From: an uncultured Prochlorococcus sp.
GTDB lineage: Bacteria; Cyanobacteriota; Cyanobacteriia; PCC-6307; Cyanobiaceae
Assembly (NCBI GenBank): GCA_902612005.1
Contig: CACMCA010000001.1
Location: 62,001-126,000 of the forward strand
Length of the DNA: 64,000 bases
Reading direction: 5' to 3'
Part shown: positions 1 to 10,991 of the stretch, in pieces
Layout of the letters: each line of letters opens with the position of its first letter
How positions within the stretch are numbered: position 1 is the first letter of the stretch
The notes under the pieces: generated by a model
What the model was told of the DNA's origin: nothing
What the model saw: only the letters and a program-made list of their open reading frames with translations
Database searches by the model: none
Translations under genes and position numbers: made by a program

Positions 1-479
1 ACATCTCCAGTTACAAAACCAACGCTATATAGTCCCTCACGAGGATATTCAACTAAAACAACTCTTCTAAATCTGTTAGATTTATTACTTAAGAAAGTTT
101 CTAGCAATTGTTTAAGAGTTTTATAAACAGCTCCAGCTACTGGGATTTTTGACAAAGTACCCTCTCCAAATTCTAATAACCACCTTCCTACGAAATTTCT
201 CGCCATCAAGCCTATTAGTAAAATGGCTAATAGAGGAACAGTTAAACCTAAGGTAAGATTAATTAAATCTTGTAATAAAGGATTTAAAGTAATAAAAGGA
301 TTTAATTGCTTTGGAACTGAAGTAACTAATGTTAAAACAAATTTACTAACTAATGATGAGAGCCATATTGTTGTTGCTAAAGGTATTACAACTAATAAGC
401 CTGCTATGAGATCATTTTTTAGATCTTGTTGAAGCCTAGATCCTAAATTCGAATCTTGATTTTTATTAATTTCAACCAA
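1..479 (-). CDS. DUF502 family membrane protein, 3' part missing
   Basis: This gene runs off the left edge, so only its first 159 or so residues are visible. The translation has two hydrophobic stretches, one near residues 25-50 (LLVVIPLATTIWLSSLV) and one near 78-100 (LGLTVPLLAILLIGLMARN). A conserved loop follows (IPVAGAVYKTLKQLLE), then RVVLVEYPREGLYSVGF, which is typical of the DUF502 family of bacterial inner-membrane proteins. The function of the family is unknown. No ATG lies in a sensible place. The frame is open from a stop at 516-518, and the likely start is TTG at 479, giving MVEINKNQDSN. It is divergent from the queG-like gene, and a 146-bp gap holding an AT inverted repeat separates them. 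Confidence 0.85.
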   Translation of the reverse strand, partial: MVEINKNQDSNLGSRLQQDLKNDLIAGLLVVIPLATTIWLSSLVSKFVLTLVTSVPKQLNPFITLNPLLQDLINLTLGLTVPLLAILLIGLMARNFVGRWLLEFGEGTLSKIPVAGAVYKTLKQLLETFLSNKSNRFRRVVLVEYPREGLYSVGFVTGD

Positions 480-537
480 AATAACGTTTCTAACTATATT
501 AACTTTACTAATAATTTAGCTGTTTTTACTAAGTTAG

Positions 538-560
538 GATATATTTTTTTTAAATATATC
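538..560. repeat. AT-rich inverted repeat in a divergent promoter gap
   Basis: Nine-base arms GATATATTT (538-546) and AAATATATC (552-560) pair perfectly around a five-T spacer. The repeat lies between two divergent genes, so a terminator role is unlikely. It could be an operator or simply a product of low-complexity DNA. Confidence 0.35.
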
Positions 561-625
561 TAATTTATTTATAAGTTTATTCTCCAAAAATAACTTTTAA
601 TGATAATGCTTTAAAAAATAAAAAA

Positions 626-1582
626 ATGATTAATACGAGTAAAGACAAGAAAGAAATAAGTAAAAAATTAAAAGAAAGAGCTATTTTTGAAGGTTTTACA
701 ATTGCTGGAATAGCTTCAATACCAGGTAGTTCGCGCATAAAATTAAGGACTAATGCATTAGAAAGATGGTTGTCAAATAATCATCATGCTGAAATGAAAT
801 GGATGGAAGCAGAAAAAAGAAGAAATATAGGCCTACTTTTTAAAGATGCAAAAAGTGTTTTAAGCGTTGGATTTGTTTATATTAATTCAAAAAACAAGAA
901 TAATAATTTCCTCAAGGTAGCTAAATTTAGCCAAGGAGAGGATTATCATAAAGTGATTCACAAAAAATTAAAGAATATCGGTAAATGGATCAACCTAGAA
1001 ATTCCTGATTGCAAATGGAAAATATGTGTTGATACCTCTCCGCTTCTTGAAAAAGCATGGGCAGAGGAGTCAGGGATTGGTTGGATAGGTAAAAATAGTA
1101 ATTTAATAAACCAAAAAAATGGTTCTTGGTTTACTTTAGGTTTTATGATTCTTACAAAAGATTTAATACCAGATAAACCTCATAAATCACTTTGCGGGAA
1201 ATGTGATATTTGTATAAAGCATTGTCCCACAAAGGCAATAGTAGAACCCTTTGTAATACAGTCAGATCTATGCATTGCATATCACACAATAGAGAATAGA
1301 GATAAAACTATTCCAAAGAAAATAGAAAAAAATTTAGACGGATGGGTTGCGGGATGTGATATTTGTCAAGATGTATGCCCTTGGAATAAGTCAGTACCAT
1401 TCAACAATAATTTTGAAACCACACCTAAAGAATGGATTAAAAATCTTAATATTGAGTCATTAAATTGGGACGATAATACTTGGAAAGAAAAGCTCAAAGG
1501 AACTACGTTAAAAAGAATTAAACCATGGATGTGGAAAAGAAACATACAAGCAAATCTAAATAATAAAAAAATTAAAATATGA
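626..1582 (+). CDS. queG: Epoxyqueuosine reductase
   Basis: QueG reduces epoxyqueuosine to queuosine in tRNA wobble positions, the last step of the pathway, using cobalamin and two [4Fe-4S] clusters in the cytoplasm. The 318-residue protein carries both ferredoxin-like clusters, CGKCDICIKHCP from about residue 190 and CDICQDVCPW from about residue 244. Upstream is the conserved core DTSPLLEKAWAEESGIGWIGKN. The length is somewhat short for the family, which often has a C-terminal HEAT-like extension. ATG at 626 is the first start after the divergent gap. The stop overlaps the next start by 4 bp, so it is probably co-transcribed with the TPR gene. The queE and queC genes of the same pathway lie 42 kb away in this window. 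Confidence 0.93.
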   Translation: MINTSKDKKEISKKLKERAIFEGFTIAGIASIPGSSRIKLRTNALERWLSNNHHAEMKWMEAEKRRNIGLLFKDAKSVLSVGFVYINSKNKNNNFLKVAKFSQGEDYHKVIHKKLKNIGKWINLEIPDCKWKICVDTSPLLEKAWAEESGIGWIGKNSNLINQKNGSWFTLGFMILTKDLIPDKPHKSLCGKCDICIKHCPTKAIVEPFVIQSDLCIAYHTIENRDKTIPKKIEKNLDGWVAGCDICQDVCPWNKSVPFNNNFETTPKEWIKNLNIESLNWDDNTWKEKLKGTTLKRIKPWMWKRNIQANLNNKKIKI

Positions 1583-2442
1583 AAAAATTTTTAAGAATAA
1601 TAATATGGATCTCCTTGATTAATTTTTATTGTCTTCAAGTTGATAAAGCTCAAGCAATAGTTCCATATTATTATTTCCCAACCAAAAAAAATTTACAAAA
1701 GCAAAGTTCATATATTGGCAAAAATGCATATCAACTACTTTATTTTGGACAATATAAAGACAGTCTTAACTTAGCCAAATTAGCTGTAAAAATATATTCG
1801 AAAGATGAAAAACTTTGGTTAATTTTGGCTGAAGCGCAAATAGCTAACAAACAATATAAAAATGCACTACATTCCTTAAATAAAGCAGAACAGATCAATG
1901 CTAATATTGGCGAAATATTTTTTGCTAAAAGTAATATTTATTTAAAAATTTCTCAACAAACAAAGGCAAAGAGTGCGTTAGAAAAAGGCATAAAGATAGA
2001 ACCTAACAACCACAAAGCTATTTTTCAATTAGGAAATATTTTATTAATGGAAAAAAATTACTTGGAAGCTATCAAATTGTTTGATAAATCAATAAAAATC
2101 AAACCTGATTTTTGGCAGGCAATTAATAATCAAGGTTTAGCTTATTTCGAGAAAAACAATATAAATCTATCAATCAAACTTTTTGAAGATGCAATCTCAA
2201 TCCAAGAAAATGCTGAACCATTACTAGGACTGGCCTCCTGCATAAGAGTTAGTGATAGTAAATTAGCAATTCATCTAGCAAAAAAAGCTTTGGCTAAAGA
2301 TCCCAAATATGTCAATTATGAATATAGAAAAGAACAGCTATGGGGGGAAAAATTACAAGCCTCTACCGAAATTCTTCTACAAAATGAACAGCTTAAAGAA
2401 GATGTATTACTTGCAAAATCAAAAATAATTGAATCATCTTAA
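1579..2442 (+). CDS. Exported TPR-repeat protein
   Basis: The 287-residue protein begins with a lysine-rich N-terminus and hydrophobic core ending in KAQA, a plausible signal peptidase site near residue 26, so it is probably exported to the periplasm or thylakoid lumen. From about residue 45 to 235 it contains five or six tetratricopeptide repeats, with recurring units such as EKGIKIEPNNHKAIFQLGN and FDKSIKIKPDFWQAINNQG. TPR arrays act as protein-binding scaffolds. Nothing in the sequence shows the partner. It overlaps the queG stop by 4 bp. I recognise the repeat family but not a specific function. Confidence 0.85.
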   Translation: MKKFLRIIIWISLINFYCLQVDKAQAIVPYYYFPTKKNLQKQSSYIGKNAYQLLYFGQYKDSLNLAKLAVKIYSKDEKLWLILAEAQIANKQYKNALHSLNKAEQINANIGEIFFAKSNIYLKISQQTKAKSALEKGIKIEPNNHKAIFQLGNILLMEKNYLEAIKLFDKSIKIKPDFWQAINNQGLAYFEKNNINLSIKLFEDAISIQENAEPLLGLASCIRVSDSKLAIHLAKKALAKDPKYVNYEYRKEQLWGEKLQASTEILLQNEQLKEDVLLAKSKIIESS

Positions 2443-2519
2443 TTTTCAATACTGGTAAATATTTTTTTACCTATTAGTCTTAATTTAGTTAATCAATAAT
2501 TTTTAAATTTTGCGCTCTA

Positions 2520-4961
2520 ATGGATAAGAAAAACTTCACTTATATCTCACTTCAAGAAGAAATGCAACGTTCTTATTTGGAGTATGCAATGAGCGTAATA
2601 GTTGGACGTGCTTTACCCGATGCAAGAGACGGTCTTAAGCCTGTACAAAGAAGAATACTATTTGCAATGTACGAATTAGGCTTAACACCTGATAAACCAT
2701 TTAGAAAGTGTGCCCGAGTTGTTGGGGATGTACTTGGAAAATACCATCCTCATGGAGATCAAGCAGTATATGATGCATTAGTAAGGCTAGTACAAAATTT
2801 TTCTACTAAATATCCCACTCTTGACGGCCATGGAAATTTTGGATCTGTAGATAACGATCCGCCAGCAGCAATGAGATATACCGAAACCAGATTATCTCCT
2901 ATAGCTCATAAAGGATATCTTGAAGAAATTGGATCAGAAACAGTAAGCTTTTCAAATAACTTTGATGGTTCTCAAAAAGAACCAGATGTTCTTCCGGCCC
3001 AACTTCCATTTTTATTGTTGAACGGCTCATCAGGTATCGCTGTTGGTATGGCTACAAACATACCCCCTCACAATCTAGGCGAAATTGTAGATGGTTTAGT
3101 TGCCTTAGTTAAAAATAAAGATATTAATGATAAAAAACTTTCTAACATTATCAAAGGACCTGATTTTCCAACAGGCGGAGAATTAATTTATAGTCGAGCA
3201 ATAGAGGAACTTTATCAAACTGGAAAAGGATCTATAACGATAAGAGGAGTTTTAAATACGGAAGAAGTAAATTTAGGAAAAGGTAAACATAAAAAAAATG
3301 CAATAATCATTACTGAACTTCCTTACCAAATTAATAAAGCAGGTTGGATTGAAAAACTTGCAGAACTTGTTAATTTAGGAAAAATTGATGGGATTTCTGA
3401 TATTAGAGATGAAAGCGACAGAGATGGAATGAGAATTGTCATAGAACTAAAAAAAGATTCTAATTCTGAACTTGTTATTTCTAATTTATATAAAAAAACA
3501 ACTCTCCAAACTAACTTTGGTGCAATATTCTTAGCTCTAATTAAAGGCAAACCTGTACAACTAAATCTGAAAAAATATCTCAACTATTTTGTTGAATTTA
3601 GAGAAGAGACAATTAGGAAAAGAACTTTTTATTTTCTAAAAAACACACTAGATAAACTTGAAATATCGGAAGGTTTATCTAAAGCTACAAAAAACATAAA
3701 AAAAGTTATCGCAATTATTGAAAAATCAGAAAATTCTGTACAAGCTAGATCAAAATTAGTAGAGAATTTTTTCTTAAATGAAAAACAGGCAAATTCAGTT
3801 TTGGATATGCCACTAAAAAAATTAACAAATCTAGAAAAAAATCAAATTGATAATGATATAAAAGATTTAGAACAAAAAAAGAATTATTTTCAAAAATTGT
3901 TAAACGAGAGAGAATTATTACTTGAATTACTTATAGAAGAATTATTAGTATTAAAGAAAAAATACAACGTTATACGTAAAACAAAAATAATTAAAAATAT
4001 AAATCAAAGTGAAGAATTAGAAACCCTTAATAATCAAATATTAGAGGACTTTATAAATAAAAAAACAAAATTATATATAGATAATAGACTTTATTTAAAA
4101 AGGATGATTTTAAGTAATTACAAGAAATCATTTGAGGTTGTAAATAAAATTATTGATAATAAAAATATTCAAAAATTTATATGTAATATTGAAAAAAATA
4201 TTAAATTAATTGGAATCACAAATACGGGAAAAGTATTTAACATTGATTGGGAATCAAATATTAATAAAGACTATAAATTAGATAATAAAATTCTTGGGAA
4301 TATTCATCCAAATGAAATAATAAATTTTCATTCAATTAAAAAAGAAACCAGAAATTATTTATGCATATTAAATTCAGATGGAAGATTTAAAAAAGTTTTA
4401 TTTGACGAAGATATGATTAAAAGCAATAGATCTTTCACAATTATAAAATTAAAAAATAATTTAAAAACAATTGATTCTTTTATTTCTAATGACAGCAAAG
4501 ATTTAGTAATATTAACCTCGATAGGAAGAATTTTTAAATTTAATTTATCAAATAAATTTTTAACGCCGACTTCTAAACAATCCCAAGGATTAATAATTGC
4601 AAAACTTTTACCATCTGAAAAAATCGTTTCTTGTTGTACATTTAATGATGGAGAAAATATTTTTTTAATATCTAAACAAGGAAGAATCTTTTGCATAAAT
4701 AGTAATGAAATTTACTGCTCAAATGAATGCAGTTTAGGGTATTTGAATGAAAAAACCCAACTCAAAAACGATTACTTCCTCAAAATTATGGCAAGTAACC
4801 ATTACCTTGATATTGAAACTAATAAAAATAAATCTGCAAGATTAGACCTAAATAAATTAAATTTCAAATCTAATAAATCAAACTTTTTAATTGATTTTTT
4901 AAAATTAGATAATGATGAATACCTTGAAAATTGTTTCCGACTTGAAAATTTTCTAGACTAA
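2520..4961 (+). CDS. Type IIA topoisomerase subunit A (GyrA/ParC-like paralogue)
   Basis: The N-terminal half is a full type IIA topoisomerase cleavage domain. It has the conserved opening [17 protein letters not shown], the [11 protein letters not shown] winged-helix segment and the catalytic tyrosine at about residue 120 in [11 protein letters not shown]. Such subunits cut and rejoin DNA together with an ATPase B subunit. The C-terminal third should form the DNA-wrapping propeller. It is strongly diverged and Lys/Asn-rich, and I could not find the glutamine-arginine-glycine GyrA box expected near [12 protein letters not shown]. That favours a ParC-like decatenase over a true supercoiling gyrase, but the B subunit is not in the window. 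The stop overlaps the convergent purF stop by 4 bp. At 813 residues it is of normal length. Confidence 0.88.
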   Translation: MDKKNFTYISLQEEMQRSYLEYAMSVIVGRALPDARDGLKPVQRRILFAMYELGLTPDKPFRKCARVVGDVLGKYHPHGDQAVYDALVRLVQNFSTKYPTLDGHGNFGSVDNDPPAAMRYTETRLSPIAHKGYLEEIGSETVSFSNNFDGSQKEPDVLPAQLPFLLLNGSSGIAVGMATNIPPHNLGEIVDGLVALVKNKDINDKKLSNIIKGPDFPTGGELIYSRAIEELYQTGKGSITIRGVLNTEEVNLGKGKHKKNAIIITELPYQINKAGWIEKLAELVNLGKIDGISDIRDESDRDGMRIVIELKKDSNSELVISNLYKKTTLQTNFGAIFLALIKGKPVQLNLKKYLNYFVEFREETIRKRTFYFLKNTLDKLEISEGLSKATKNIKKVIAIIEKSENSVQARSKLVENFFLNEKQANSVLDMPLKKLTNLEKNQIDNDIKDLEQKKNYFQKLLNERELLLELLIEELLVLKKKYNVIRKTKIIKNINQSEELETLNNQILEDFINKKTKLYIDNRLYLKRMILSNYKKSFEVVNKIIDNKNIQKFICNIEKNIKLIGITNTGKVFNIDWESNINKDYKLDNKILGNIHPNEIINFHSIKKETRNYLCILNSDGRFKKVLFDEDMIKSNRSFTIIKLKNNLKTIDSFISNDSKDLVILTSIGRIFKFNLSNKFLTPTSKQSQGLIIAKLLPSEKIVSCCTFNDGENIFLISKQGRIFCINSNEIYCSNECSLGYLNEKTQLKNDYFLKIMASNHYLDIETNKNKSARLDLNKLNFKSNKSNFLIDFLKLDNDEYLENCFRLENFLD

Positions 4962-6418
4962 GATTTATATTCATTTTGAACCCAATTTAAGTATTCTTGA
5001 TTTACTGTTCCAGTTACATAATCACCGGTAAAACAACTCATCTCTAATCCTTTAATAGGAGAATCACCAATTATAGATTTACGCAAACTTTCAACACTTT
5101 GATAAACAAGGTTATCAATTTCAAGTTTATCGGCGATTTCACTTATTGTCCTATTATGAGCTATTAATTCATCTCTATTAGGCATATTAATTCCATAAAC
5201 ATGAGGATAACGAACAGGTGGAGCTGCTGATGTAAAAAAAACTTTATTTGCTCCTGCATCTTTAGCCATTTGGACAATTTCTTTTGAAGTAGTACCTCTT
5301 ACTATCGAGTCATCAACAATTAATACATTTTTATTTTTAAACTCTGCACTCATAGCATTTAATTTCTGCCTTACAGATTTCTTACGTTTCTGCTGACCAG
5401 GCATTATGAATGTTCTGCCAACATATCTATTTTTAAAAAAACCTTCCCTATATTCTATCCCTAACTGCCTTGCAACTTGCATTGCTGCGGGTCGAGAAGA
5501 ATCAGGAATAGGCATAACTACATCAATATCTCCAGAATTGATTGTTTCTTTTATTGTTTCTGCTAAATAATCTCCCATCTTTAAACGAGCTTTATAGACT
5601 GAAATTCCATTCATAATTGAATCTGGCCTAGCTAAGTAAACATATTCAAAAGCACAGGGAAATAACATTGGATTTTCAGAACATTGCTTAGAGAAAAACT
5701 CCCCATCAAGATTTATAAAAACAGCTTCTCCTGGATCTACATCTCTCACTACTTCATAATCATTATTCTCAAGTACTAAAGATTCGCTTGCAACCATCCA
5801 TTCTTCTTTTTTTGTGGTTAATGAAAGTCTTTTTCCTATGACTAAAGGCCTAATACCAAAAGGATCTCTAAATGCTAATAAACCATGTCCTGAAATTAAC
5901 GCAATTGAAGCATATGACCCCTGAATTCTTTTATGTAAAGATTTGACCGCATTAAAAATAATATCAGGTTCTAATTTTTGATTATGAATTTGTTCTTGTA
6001 ATTCTGTCGCAAATACATTTAATAACATTTCAGTATCACTTGAAGAATTTGTATGCCTCTTGTCGACATTAAATAACTGTTTTTCTAAATCTCTGGTATT
6101 AGTCAAATTTCCATTATGTATCAAAACAATTCCATAAGGAGCATTAACATAAAAAGGCTGTGCTTCTTCTACACTTTCTGCTGATCCCTTTGTTGCATAC
6201 CTAACATGACCCAATCCAATTTTGCCAATTAAATTCCTCATATCTCTAGTTCTATAAGCAGTATTAACCTGACCTTTAACCTTATGTATGTGAAAAACAG
6301 TATTTTCCATTGTTGCTATACCTGTTGAGTCTTGACCTCTATGCTGCAAAAGCAAAAGACTATCGTAAATTTGTTGATTTACATCATTTGAAGAAACGAT
6401 TCCAACTATTCCGCACAT
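4958..6418 (-). CDS. purF: Amidophosphoribosyltransferase
   Basis: PurF makes 5-phosphoribosylamine from PRPP and glutamine, the committed step of purine synthesis. Translation starts MCGIVGIV, and Cys2 is the N-terminal nucleophile of the class II glutaminase domain. That domain continues with [11 protein letters not shown] and GSYASIALI. The C-terminal phosphoribosyltransferase domain has the PRPP loop [13 protein letters not shown] at about residues 363-375. At 486 residues it has the usual length. It lies 47 bp downstream of purL on the same strand, so the two purine genes probably share a transcript starting at or before dnaN. Confidence 0.97.
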   Translation of the reverse strand: MCGIVGIVSSNDVNQQIYDSLLLLQHRGQDSTGIATMENTVFHIHKVKGQVNTAYRTRDMRNLIGKIGLGHVRYATKGSAESVEEAQPFYVNAPYGIVLIHNGNLTNTRDLEKQLFNVDKRHTNSSSDTEMLLNVFATELQEQIHNQKLEPDIIFNAVKSLHKRIQGSYASIALISGHGLLAFRDPFGIRPLVIGKRLSLTTKKEEWMVASESLVLENNDYEVVRDVDPGEAVFINLDGEFFSKQCSENPMLFPCAFEYVYLARPDSIMNGISVYKARLKMGDYLAETIKETINSGDIDVVMPIPDSSRPAAMQVARQLGIEYREGFFKNRYVGRTFIMPGQQKRKKSVRQKLNAMSAEFKNKNVLIVDDSIVRGTTSKEIVQMAKDAGANKVFFTSAAPPVRYPHVYGINMPNRDELIAHNRTISEIADKLEIDNLVYQSVESLRKSIIGDSPIKGLEMSCFTGDYVTGTVNQEYLNWVQNEYKS

Positions 6419-6465
6419 AACTTAATATCTTAAAATGATTAATAGTTGAGAAATGTTTTTCATAT

Positions 6466-8814
6466 TTAAAAGTAATCTGAAATACTATTATTAAATTTTT
6501 CGGTTAATTCCTCAATCCTAATATTGCAAATATTTTTTTCGTTGATTTTTATCTTCAACGTGTCACTAGATACGTATCCTATTTTTTTTACATAAACACT
6601 TGATGGTAAGTTTATTTGATTTTGTTTTAAATAATTAAACCATTGATTTTGTTTGACTTTACTAATTGAAAAAATAATTCTTGATCCTCCTTCGGCAAAC
6701 AATAAATTATCAGCTCTATTTAAATCTTTCTCTAATTCTATAGTTGCACCCTTTGCGGACAAAATACAAGACTCTGCTAAAGCTATAGCTAAACCTCCAT
6801 CACTTATATCGTGAGAAGAAACTACAAGACTGTTTAAAATCGCATTTCTTAAAAAACTCTGGCAAAACTTTTCATCCAGCAAATCTATTTTTGGAGGCCG
6901 ACCTGTAATTTCTCCATGAAAATATTCCAAATAAGAACTAGCTGCAATTGTCATATCTGATTTATATGAACCAATTAACCAGATTTGATCTTCACTATTT
7001 TTCCATTCACTGCTTATAGCTTTCTCGACATTATCTATCTTTCCAACCATTCCGATAACAGGAGTAGGATTAATAGGAGTAATTAGATTATCTTTATTTT
7101 TAGATTCATTATATAAAGATACATTACCTCCTGTAACAGGAGTTTCTAAAGCTTTGCAGGCTTCAGCAATTCCATTACACGAAGATGAAAGTTGCCAATA
7201 TCCTATTTCATTCTCAGGGGAAGAAAAATTTAAATTATTTGTAATTGCTACTGGTTCAGCACCAACACAACTAACATTTCTAGCGGACTCTGCTACGGCA
7301 GCAATAGATCCTCTAAAAGGATCAAGCGCAACCCATCTACTATTGCAATCAACTGAAGCAGCGACACCAGAAAATACTTTACTTTTATTTTTTTTATTTT
7401 TTTTATTTTGTTCCCTTAGTCTTACTACGGCTGCATCTGATTTTCCAGGTTTAAAAACTGTATTTGCTTGAACTTGAGAATCATATTGTTTATAAATCCA
7501 TCGTTTAGAAGCTATTGATGGGTTAGAGAGTAGTTTTAAAATGATTTCTGAAAAAGAAAAATTCTTATTTTCCTTCAATGAAAATATTTTTTGCTCATGA
7601 ATTTCTGGTAAATCATTTTCTTTCCATTCCCATTTATTTAAAAGATCATCTGGTGGATTATTAATCACATTATGAAAATTGACAGGAGTATCATCAGATA
7701 AAGCAGAAGTAGGTATTTGGGCCACAATTTTACCTTTATGAGAAATAATTACTTCATTAGTTCCTATTACTTCACCAATAACACTGGCATATAATCCCCA
7801 TTTATTAAATTTTTCAATAAGATCATTAATTTTTTCTTCTTTAACGACAAACAACATTCTTTCTTGCGATTCAGATAATAAATACTGGTATGAGGACATA
7901 TCATCTTCTCTAGAAGGGACCAAATCTAAATCGATAGATATACCTAAATTTCCATTTGCGGCCATTTCTGCGCTACTGCATGTTAAACCTGCAGCACCCA
8001 TATCTTGAGCTGCAATTACATCCCCTGTTTTGAAAGCATCCAAACAAGCTTCAATAAGACTTTTCTCAACAAATGGATCACCTACCTGAACAGCAGGTCT
8101 ATCATCAAATGAATTTGTAGTTAATTCTGAACTAGCAAAACTAGCACCGCCAACACCATCTCTTCCAGTTGTATTACCAACATATAACACTGGTGATCCT
8201 ACATTTTTAGCTCCAGAACAAACGATTTCCTCAGTCTCTAAAAGTCCTAAAGCCATAACATTAACTAGAGGATTTCCAGAGTAACTATCATCGAAGTCAA
8301 TTTCACCGCCAACAGTCGGCACACCTACGCAATTCCCATAATGTGAAATACCGGATACAACTCCTCGTAATAAATCAACATTTGATGATTTATCAAGGTT
8401 GCCGAATCTCAATGAATTCAAGACTGCGATTGGCCTAGCACCCATTGTGAATATATCTCTTAAAATTCCTCCTACACCTGTTGCTGCACCTTGAAAAGGT
8501 TCAATAGCAGAAGGATGATTATGACTTTCTATTTTAAAAACAAGTTTTTGATTATTTCCAACATCAATAACGCCAGCATTTTCTCCAGGTCCAACTAAAA
8601 CATTTTTTCCTTTAGTGGGAAACTTAGATAGTAAAGGTTTTGAATTTCTATAACAACAATGTTCGGACCACATAACGCCAAACATGCCTAATTCGGTTCT
8701 GTTAGGTTTTCTCTTTAATCTTTTGCAAATTTCTTCGTAATCTTTAAATGTTAAATTTTCAACTTGTAGTGCTTCATTCAGATCATATAGATCATTATTT
8801 TCATGATTTATCAT
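6466..8814 (-). CDS. purL: Phosphoribosylformylglycinamidine synthase, large subunit (small PurL type)
   Basis: PurL converts FGAR to FGAM with ATP, using ammonia delivered by PurQ and bridged by PurS. At 782 residues this is the short PurL form, which depends on separate PurS and PurQ; neither is in the window. Motifs include [17 protein letters not shown] near the start, [19 protein letters not shown] with the active-site His, and [12 protein letters not shown] in the second half. Between the two AIRS-like halves there is a Lys/Asn run ([10 protein letters not shown]) encoded by a T-rich tract at 7382-7411, which looks like local low-complexity drift. The gene is 3 bp from the PRC-barrel gene upstream. 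Confidence 0.97.
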   Translation of the reverse strand: MINHENNDLYDLNEALQVENLTFKDYEEICKRLKRKPNRTELGMFGVMWSEHCCYRNSKPLLSKFPTKGKNVLVGPGENAGVIDVGNNQKLVFKIESHNHPSAIEPFQGAATGVGGILRDIFTMGARPIAVLNSLRFGNLDKSSNVDLLRGVVSGISHYGNCVGVPTVGGEIDFDDSYSGNPLVNVMALGLLETEEIVCSGAKNVGSPVLYVGNTTGRDGVGGASFASSELTTNSFDDRPAVQVGDPFVEKSLIEACLDAFKTGDVIAAQDMGAAGLTCSSAEMAANGNLGISIDLDLVPSREDDMSSYQYLLSESQERMLFVVKEEKINDLIEKFNKWGLYASVIGEVIGTNEVIISHKGKIVAQIPTSALSDDTPVNFHNVINNPPDDLLNKWEWKENDLPEIHEQKIFSLKENKNFSFSEIILKLLSNPSIASKRWIYKQYDSQVQANTVFKPGKSDAAVVRLREQNKKNKKNKSKVFSGVAASVDCNSRWVALDPFRGSIAAVAESARNVSCVGAEPVAITNNLNFSSPENEIGYWQLSSSCNGIAEACKALETPVTGGNVSLYNESKNKDNLITPINPTPVIGMVGKIDNVEKAISSEWKNSEDQIWLIGSYKSDMTIAASSYLEYFHGEITGRPPKIDLLDEKFCQSFLRNAILNSLVVSSHDISDGGLAIALAESCILSAKGATIELEKDLNRADNLLFAEGGSRIIFSISKVKQNQWFNYLKQNQINLPSSVYVKKIGYVSSDTLKIKINEKNICNIRIEELTEKFNNSISDYF

Positions 8815-8817
8815 TAT

Positions 8818-9525
8818 TTATATCCAAGGGTCATCTTCTTTTTTTTCACTAGACGGTATAGATGTTCTGTCGTTATTATAAAAACTTTTTTGTTTAAAAT
8901 CTAAGTTTTTGCTAATATCTTCATCTTCTTCAAGCCATTCCTCTAGTCTATTAGAAGCAATATTTTTCATATCATCAAATCTATCAAAAATTTTTTTCCC
9001 TTTTTGCATAAATTCATTTTTAATACTTGATTTTATTAAAGGTAAATCATCTAAAGAATTACTTTCACAGAATACCAATCCCGGTTGTTGGTCATTGATA
9101 TTATCAATAGTTAATTTCCATCTACTAGAACCTGGAATCTTAGGATTAGATCTAGAAACTAAGTAATATTTAATTTTTCCCGTTTTCATTTCAAATAAAA
9201 AATCTGCAATGACTCCTATTTTTGATCCATTTATATTTATAAGATTAGCTTCAATTAAAGTTGGGAACCTATTTAAAGTTGCTAAATCCGAAATAGCTGG
9301 ATCGCCTTTGACATAAATTTCATTATCTATTATTTGAGTAATTTGATTTAATCGCCAAACATTTCTTTTTAAATCAAAATTTGAAGGACGAGAGTACCAT
9401 CCTAGAATCCGGTGAACTGGAGGATGCATCCACACATTTTCACCATTTCCATAATTAAGGACCATATTACCCTTAATACTATAATTTAATAATTCACTTA
9501 AAAAAATTTCTTTAGGTAATTTCAA
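8818..9525 (-). CDS. PRC-barrel domain protein
   Basis: The 235-residue soluble protein has what look like two PRC-barrel domains. One is near residues 18-80 (GNMVLNYGNGENVWM, then RILGWYSRP), and a clearer one near residues 85-140 includes NGSKIGVIADFLFEMKTG and YYLVSRSNPKIPGSSRW. PRC barrels are small beta folds found in RNA-processing (RimM) and photosynthetic reaction-centre H proteins. The job of this cyanobacterial version is not known to me. The C-terminal 60 residues are acidic (EEWLEEDEDIS) and probably flexible. It sits 1 bp after dnaN and 3 bp before purL, so it shares their transcript. Confidence 0.8.
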   Translation of the reverse strand: MKLPKEIFLSELLNYSIKGNMVLNYGNGENVWMHPPVHRILGWYSRPSNFDLKRNVWRLNQITQIIDNEIYVKGDPAISDLATLNRFPTLIEANLININGSKIGVIADFLFEMKTGKIKYYLVSRSNPKIPGSSRWKLTIDNINDQQPGLVFCESNSLDDLPLIKSSIKNEFMQKGKKIFDRFDDMKNIASNRLEEWLEEDEDISKNLDFKQKSFYNNDRTSIPSSEKKEDDPWI

Positions 9526-9526
9526 A

Positions 9527-10684
9527 TTAAGAACGAACCTGCACAGGCATAACTAAATAAGTAAAAGAATTAAGATTATCTTCTGGCACAAAAACAGCTG
9601 GAGTAGTTGCAATATTACACTTTAAAAGTACATTTTCAGAAGCAATAACTTTTAAACCTTCTAACAAATATCTTACGTTAAATGCAATATCAAAATTTTC
9701 TCCAGAATAAGAAACAGGTATTGACTCGTTTGCATTGCCAATATCTTGAGCATCTGCACTGATTGAAGCTAAATCTGTATCATCTAATTTAATCTTTACA
9801 ACACTACTTTGCTGATCAGCTAAAACAGCAATTCTTTCTAATGAATCAATTAATTTTTTTGTATTAAAATTTAGAATTTTAGAAAAAGAATCAGGAATTA
9901 ATTGTGAATAATTAGGATAAGTACCTTCTAAAGTTCTTGTAGTAATTATTTGATTAGAAGATATAAATACTACTTGACCTTTGTCATAGAAAAGCTTAAT
10001 TGAATTTTCTGAGCTTCTCAAAGATACTAGTTTTTCAATTTCTCTCAATGATCTAGTTGGGATAGTTACCGATAAATCATCAACATTTGAAGATAAGTTT
10101 TCTTTATTTTCAATATGTTCTTCATTACCAATTAAGGCAACAGCCAATCTATGACCATCAGTTGAAGCAGACTCTAAATAATTTGGTTTGAAAGTAAAAT
10201 TTACACCTGTGAGTAGTTGCTTTGAATCATCATTACTACTGGCAAAAATGGTAGATTTTAAAGCCTTTAAAAAAGAACTAGGATCAATATTCAAAGATGT
10301 ACCGCTTTCAACAAATGGCAAATTAGGATATTCATCAGAAGGGATCCCTCTTAGATTAAAAGAACCTCTATCACTTTTTATTAGGATATTATCTGAATTC
10401 TCATCTACTTCTAGAGAAACAGGAGTTTCATTAGGTAGTTTGTTTACTATTTCAGATAAAAGTTTTGAAGGTATAGTAATAGCTCCACTATTTTTGACAG
10501 TTCCATCAAAAGAAGTTTGAATTCCTAAATTTAAGTCAAATCCTGTAACGCTAATTTTATTAGTTCCTTCGTCAGCTGTTAAAAGTATGTTTGCAAGAAT
10601 TGGATGCGTTGGCCTTGAAGCAACTGCCTTGCTTACTAGTTGTATAGCATTATTTAATTCATTTTGATTACAAATAATTTCCAT
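9527..10684 (-). CDS. dnaN: DNA polymerase III beta sliding clamp
   Basis: DnaN forms the dimeric ring that tethers DNA polymerase III and other repair factors to DNA. The 385-residue length fits three clamp domains of about 125 residues each. The start MEIICNQNELNNAIQLVSKAV is family-typical, as are FDLNLGIQTSF, LLTGVNF and the C-terminal YLVMPVQVR, which ends in the conserved MPxR-like tail. It is the first gene leftward of the AT-rich gap with DnaA-box-like words, a common position beside a cyanobacterial replication origin. It is followed by a PRC-barrel gene after 1 bp and then by purL. Confidence 0.98.
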   Translation of the reverse strand: MEIICNQNELNNAIQLVSKAVASRPTHPILANILLTADEGTNKISVTGFDLNLGIQTSFDGTVKNSGAITIPSKLLSEIVNKLPNETPVSLEVDENSDNILIKSDRGSFNLRGIPSDEYPNLPFVESGTSLNIDPSSFLKALKSTIFASSNDDSKQLLTGVNFTFKPNYLESASTDGHRLAVALIGNEEHIENKENLSSNVDDLSVTIPTRSLREIEKLVSLRSSENSIKLFYDKGQVVFISSNQIITTRTLEGTYPNYSQLIPDSFSKILNFNTKKLIDSLERIAVLADQQSSVVKIKLDDTDLASISADAQDIGNANESIPVSYSGENFDIAFNVRYLLEGLKVIASENVLLKCNIATTPAVFVPEDNLNSFTYLVMPVQVRS

Positions 10685-10818
10685 CAGAATTTGGAACTTT
10701 TTACAAATACAATATACTTTTTCCGTAAATTAAATTCAATAAATTTATTTTTACTGTTTTTCTAATATAAAAATAAACAATAAAATAAAATTTTAGTAGT
10801 AGTAGTTCTTGTGGGAAC

Positions 10819-10827
10819 TGTGGAATT
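10819..10827 (-). promoter_or_regulatory. DnaA-box-like 9-mer
   Basis: Read on the minus strand this is AATTCCACA, two mismatches from TTTTCCACA. It is supported only by its place in the dnaN-thrC gap. Confidence 0.3.
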
Positions 10828-10961
10828 CTTTAATTAAACAGCTTGTTTATTTATTTTACGAAGAAAAGAATATGTGTAAAAAAATTTTTATTTGTTTAAT
10901 ATTTTTTACTTTTTTAGAAAATTTTGAATTTATTCAACAGATAGAATATTTTTTTATGTAC

Positions 10962-10970
10962 TTTTCAACA
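10962..10970 (+). promoter_or_regulatory. DnaA-box-like 9-mer
   Basis: TTTTCAACA has one mismatch to TTTTCCACA. It lies 22 bp from the next box-like word on the same strand. Confidence 0.35.
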
Positions 10971-10991
10971 AATGAGGTCTGTTTTTGATTG

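Noticed and set aside
10872..10988. A 38-codon frame inside the candidate origin (starts MCKKIFICLIFF)
   Set aside because: It is Phe/Ile-rich as expected from T-rich DNA, has no Shine-Dalgarno, and overlaps the box-like words; chance is more likely.
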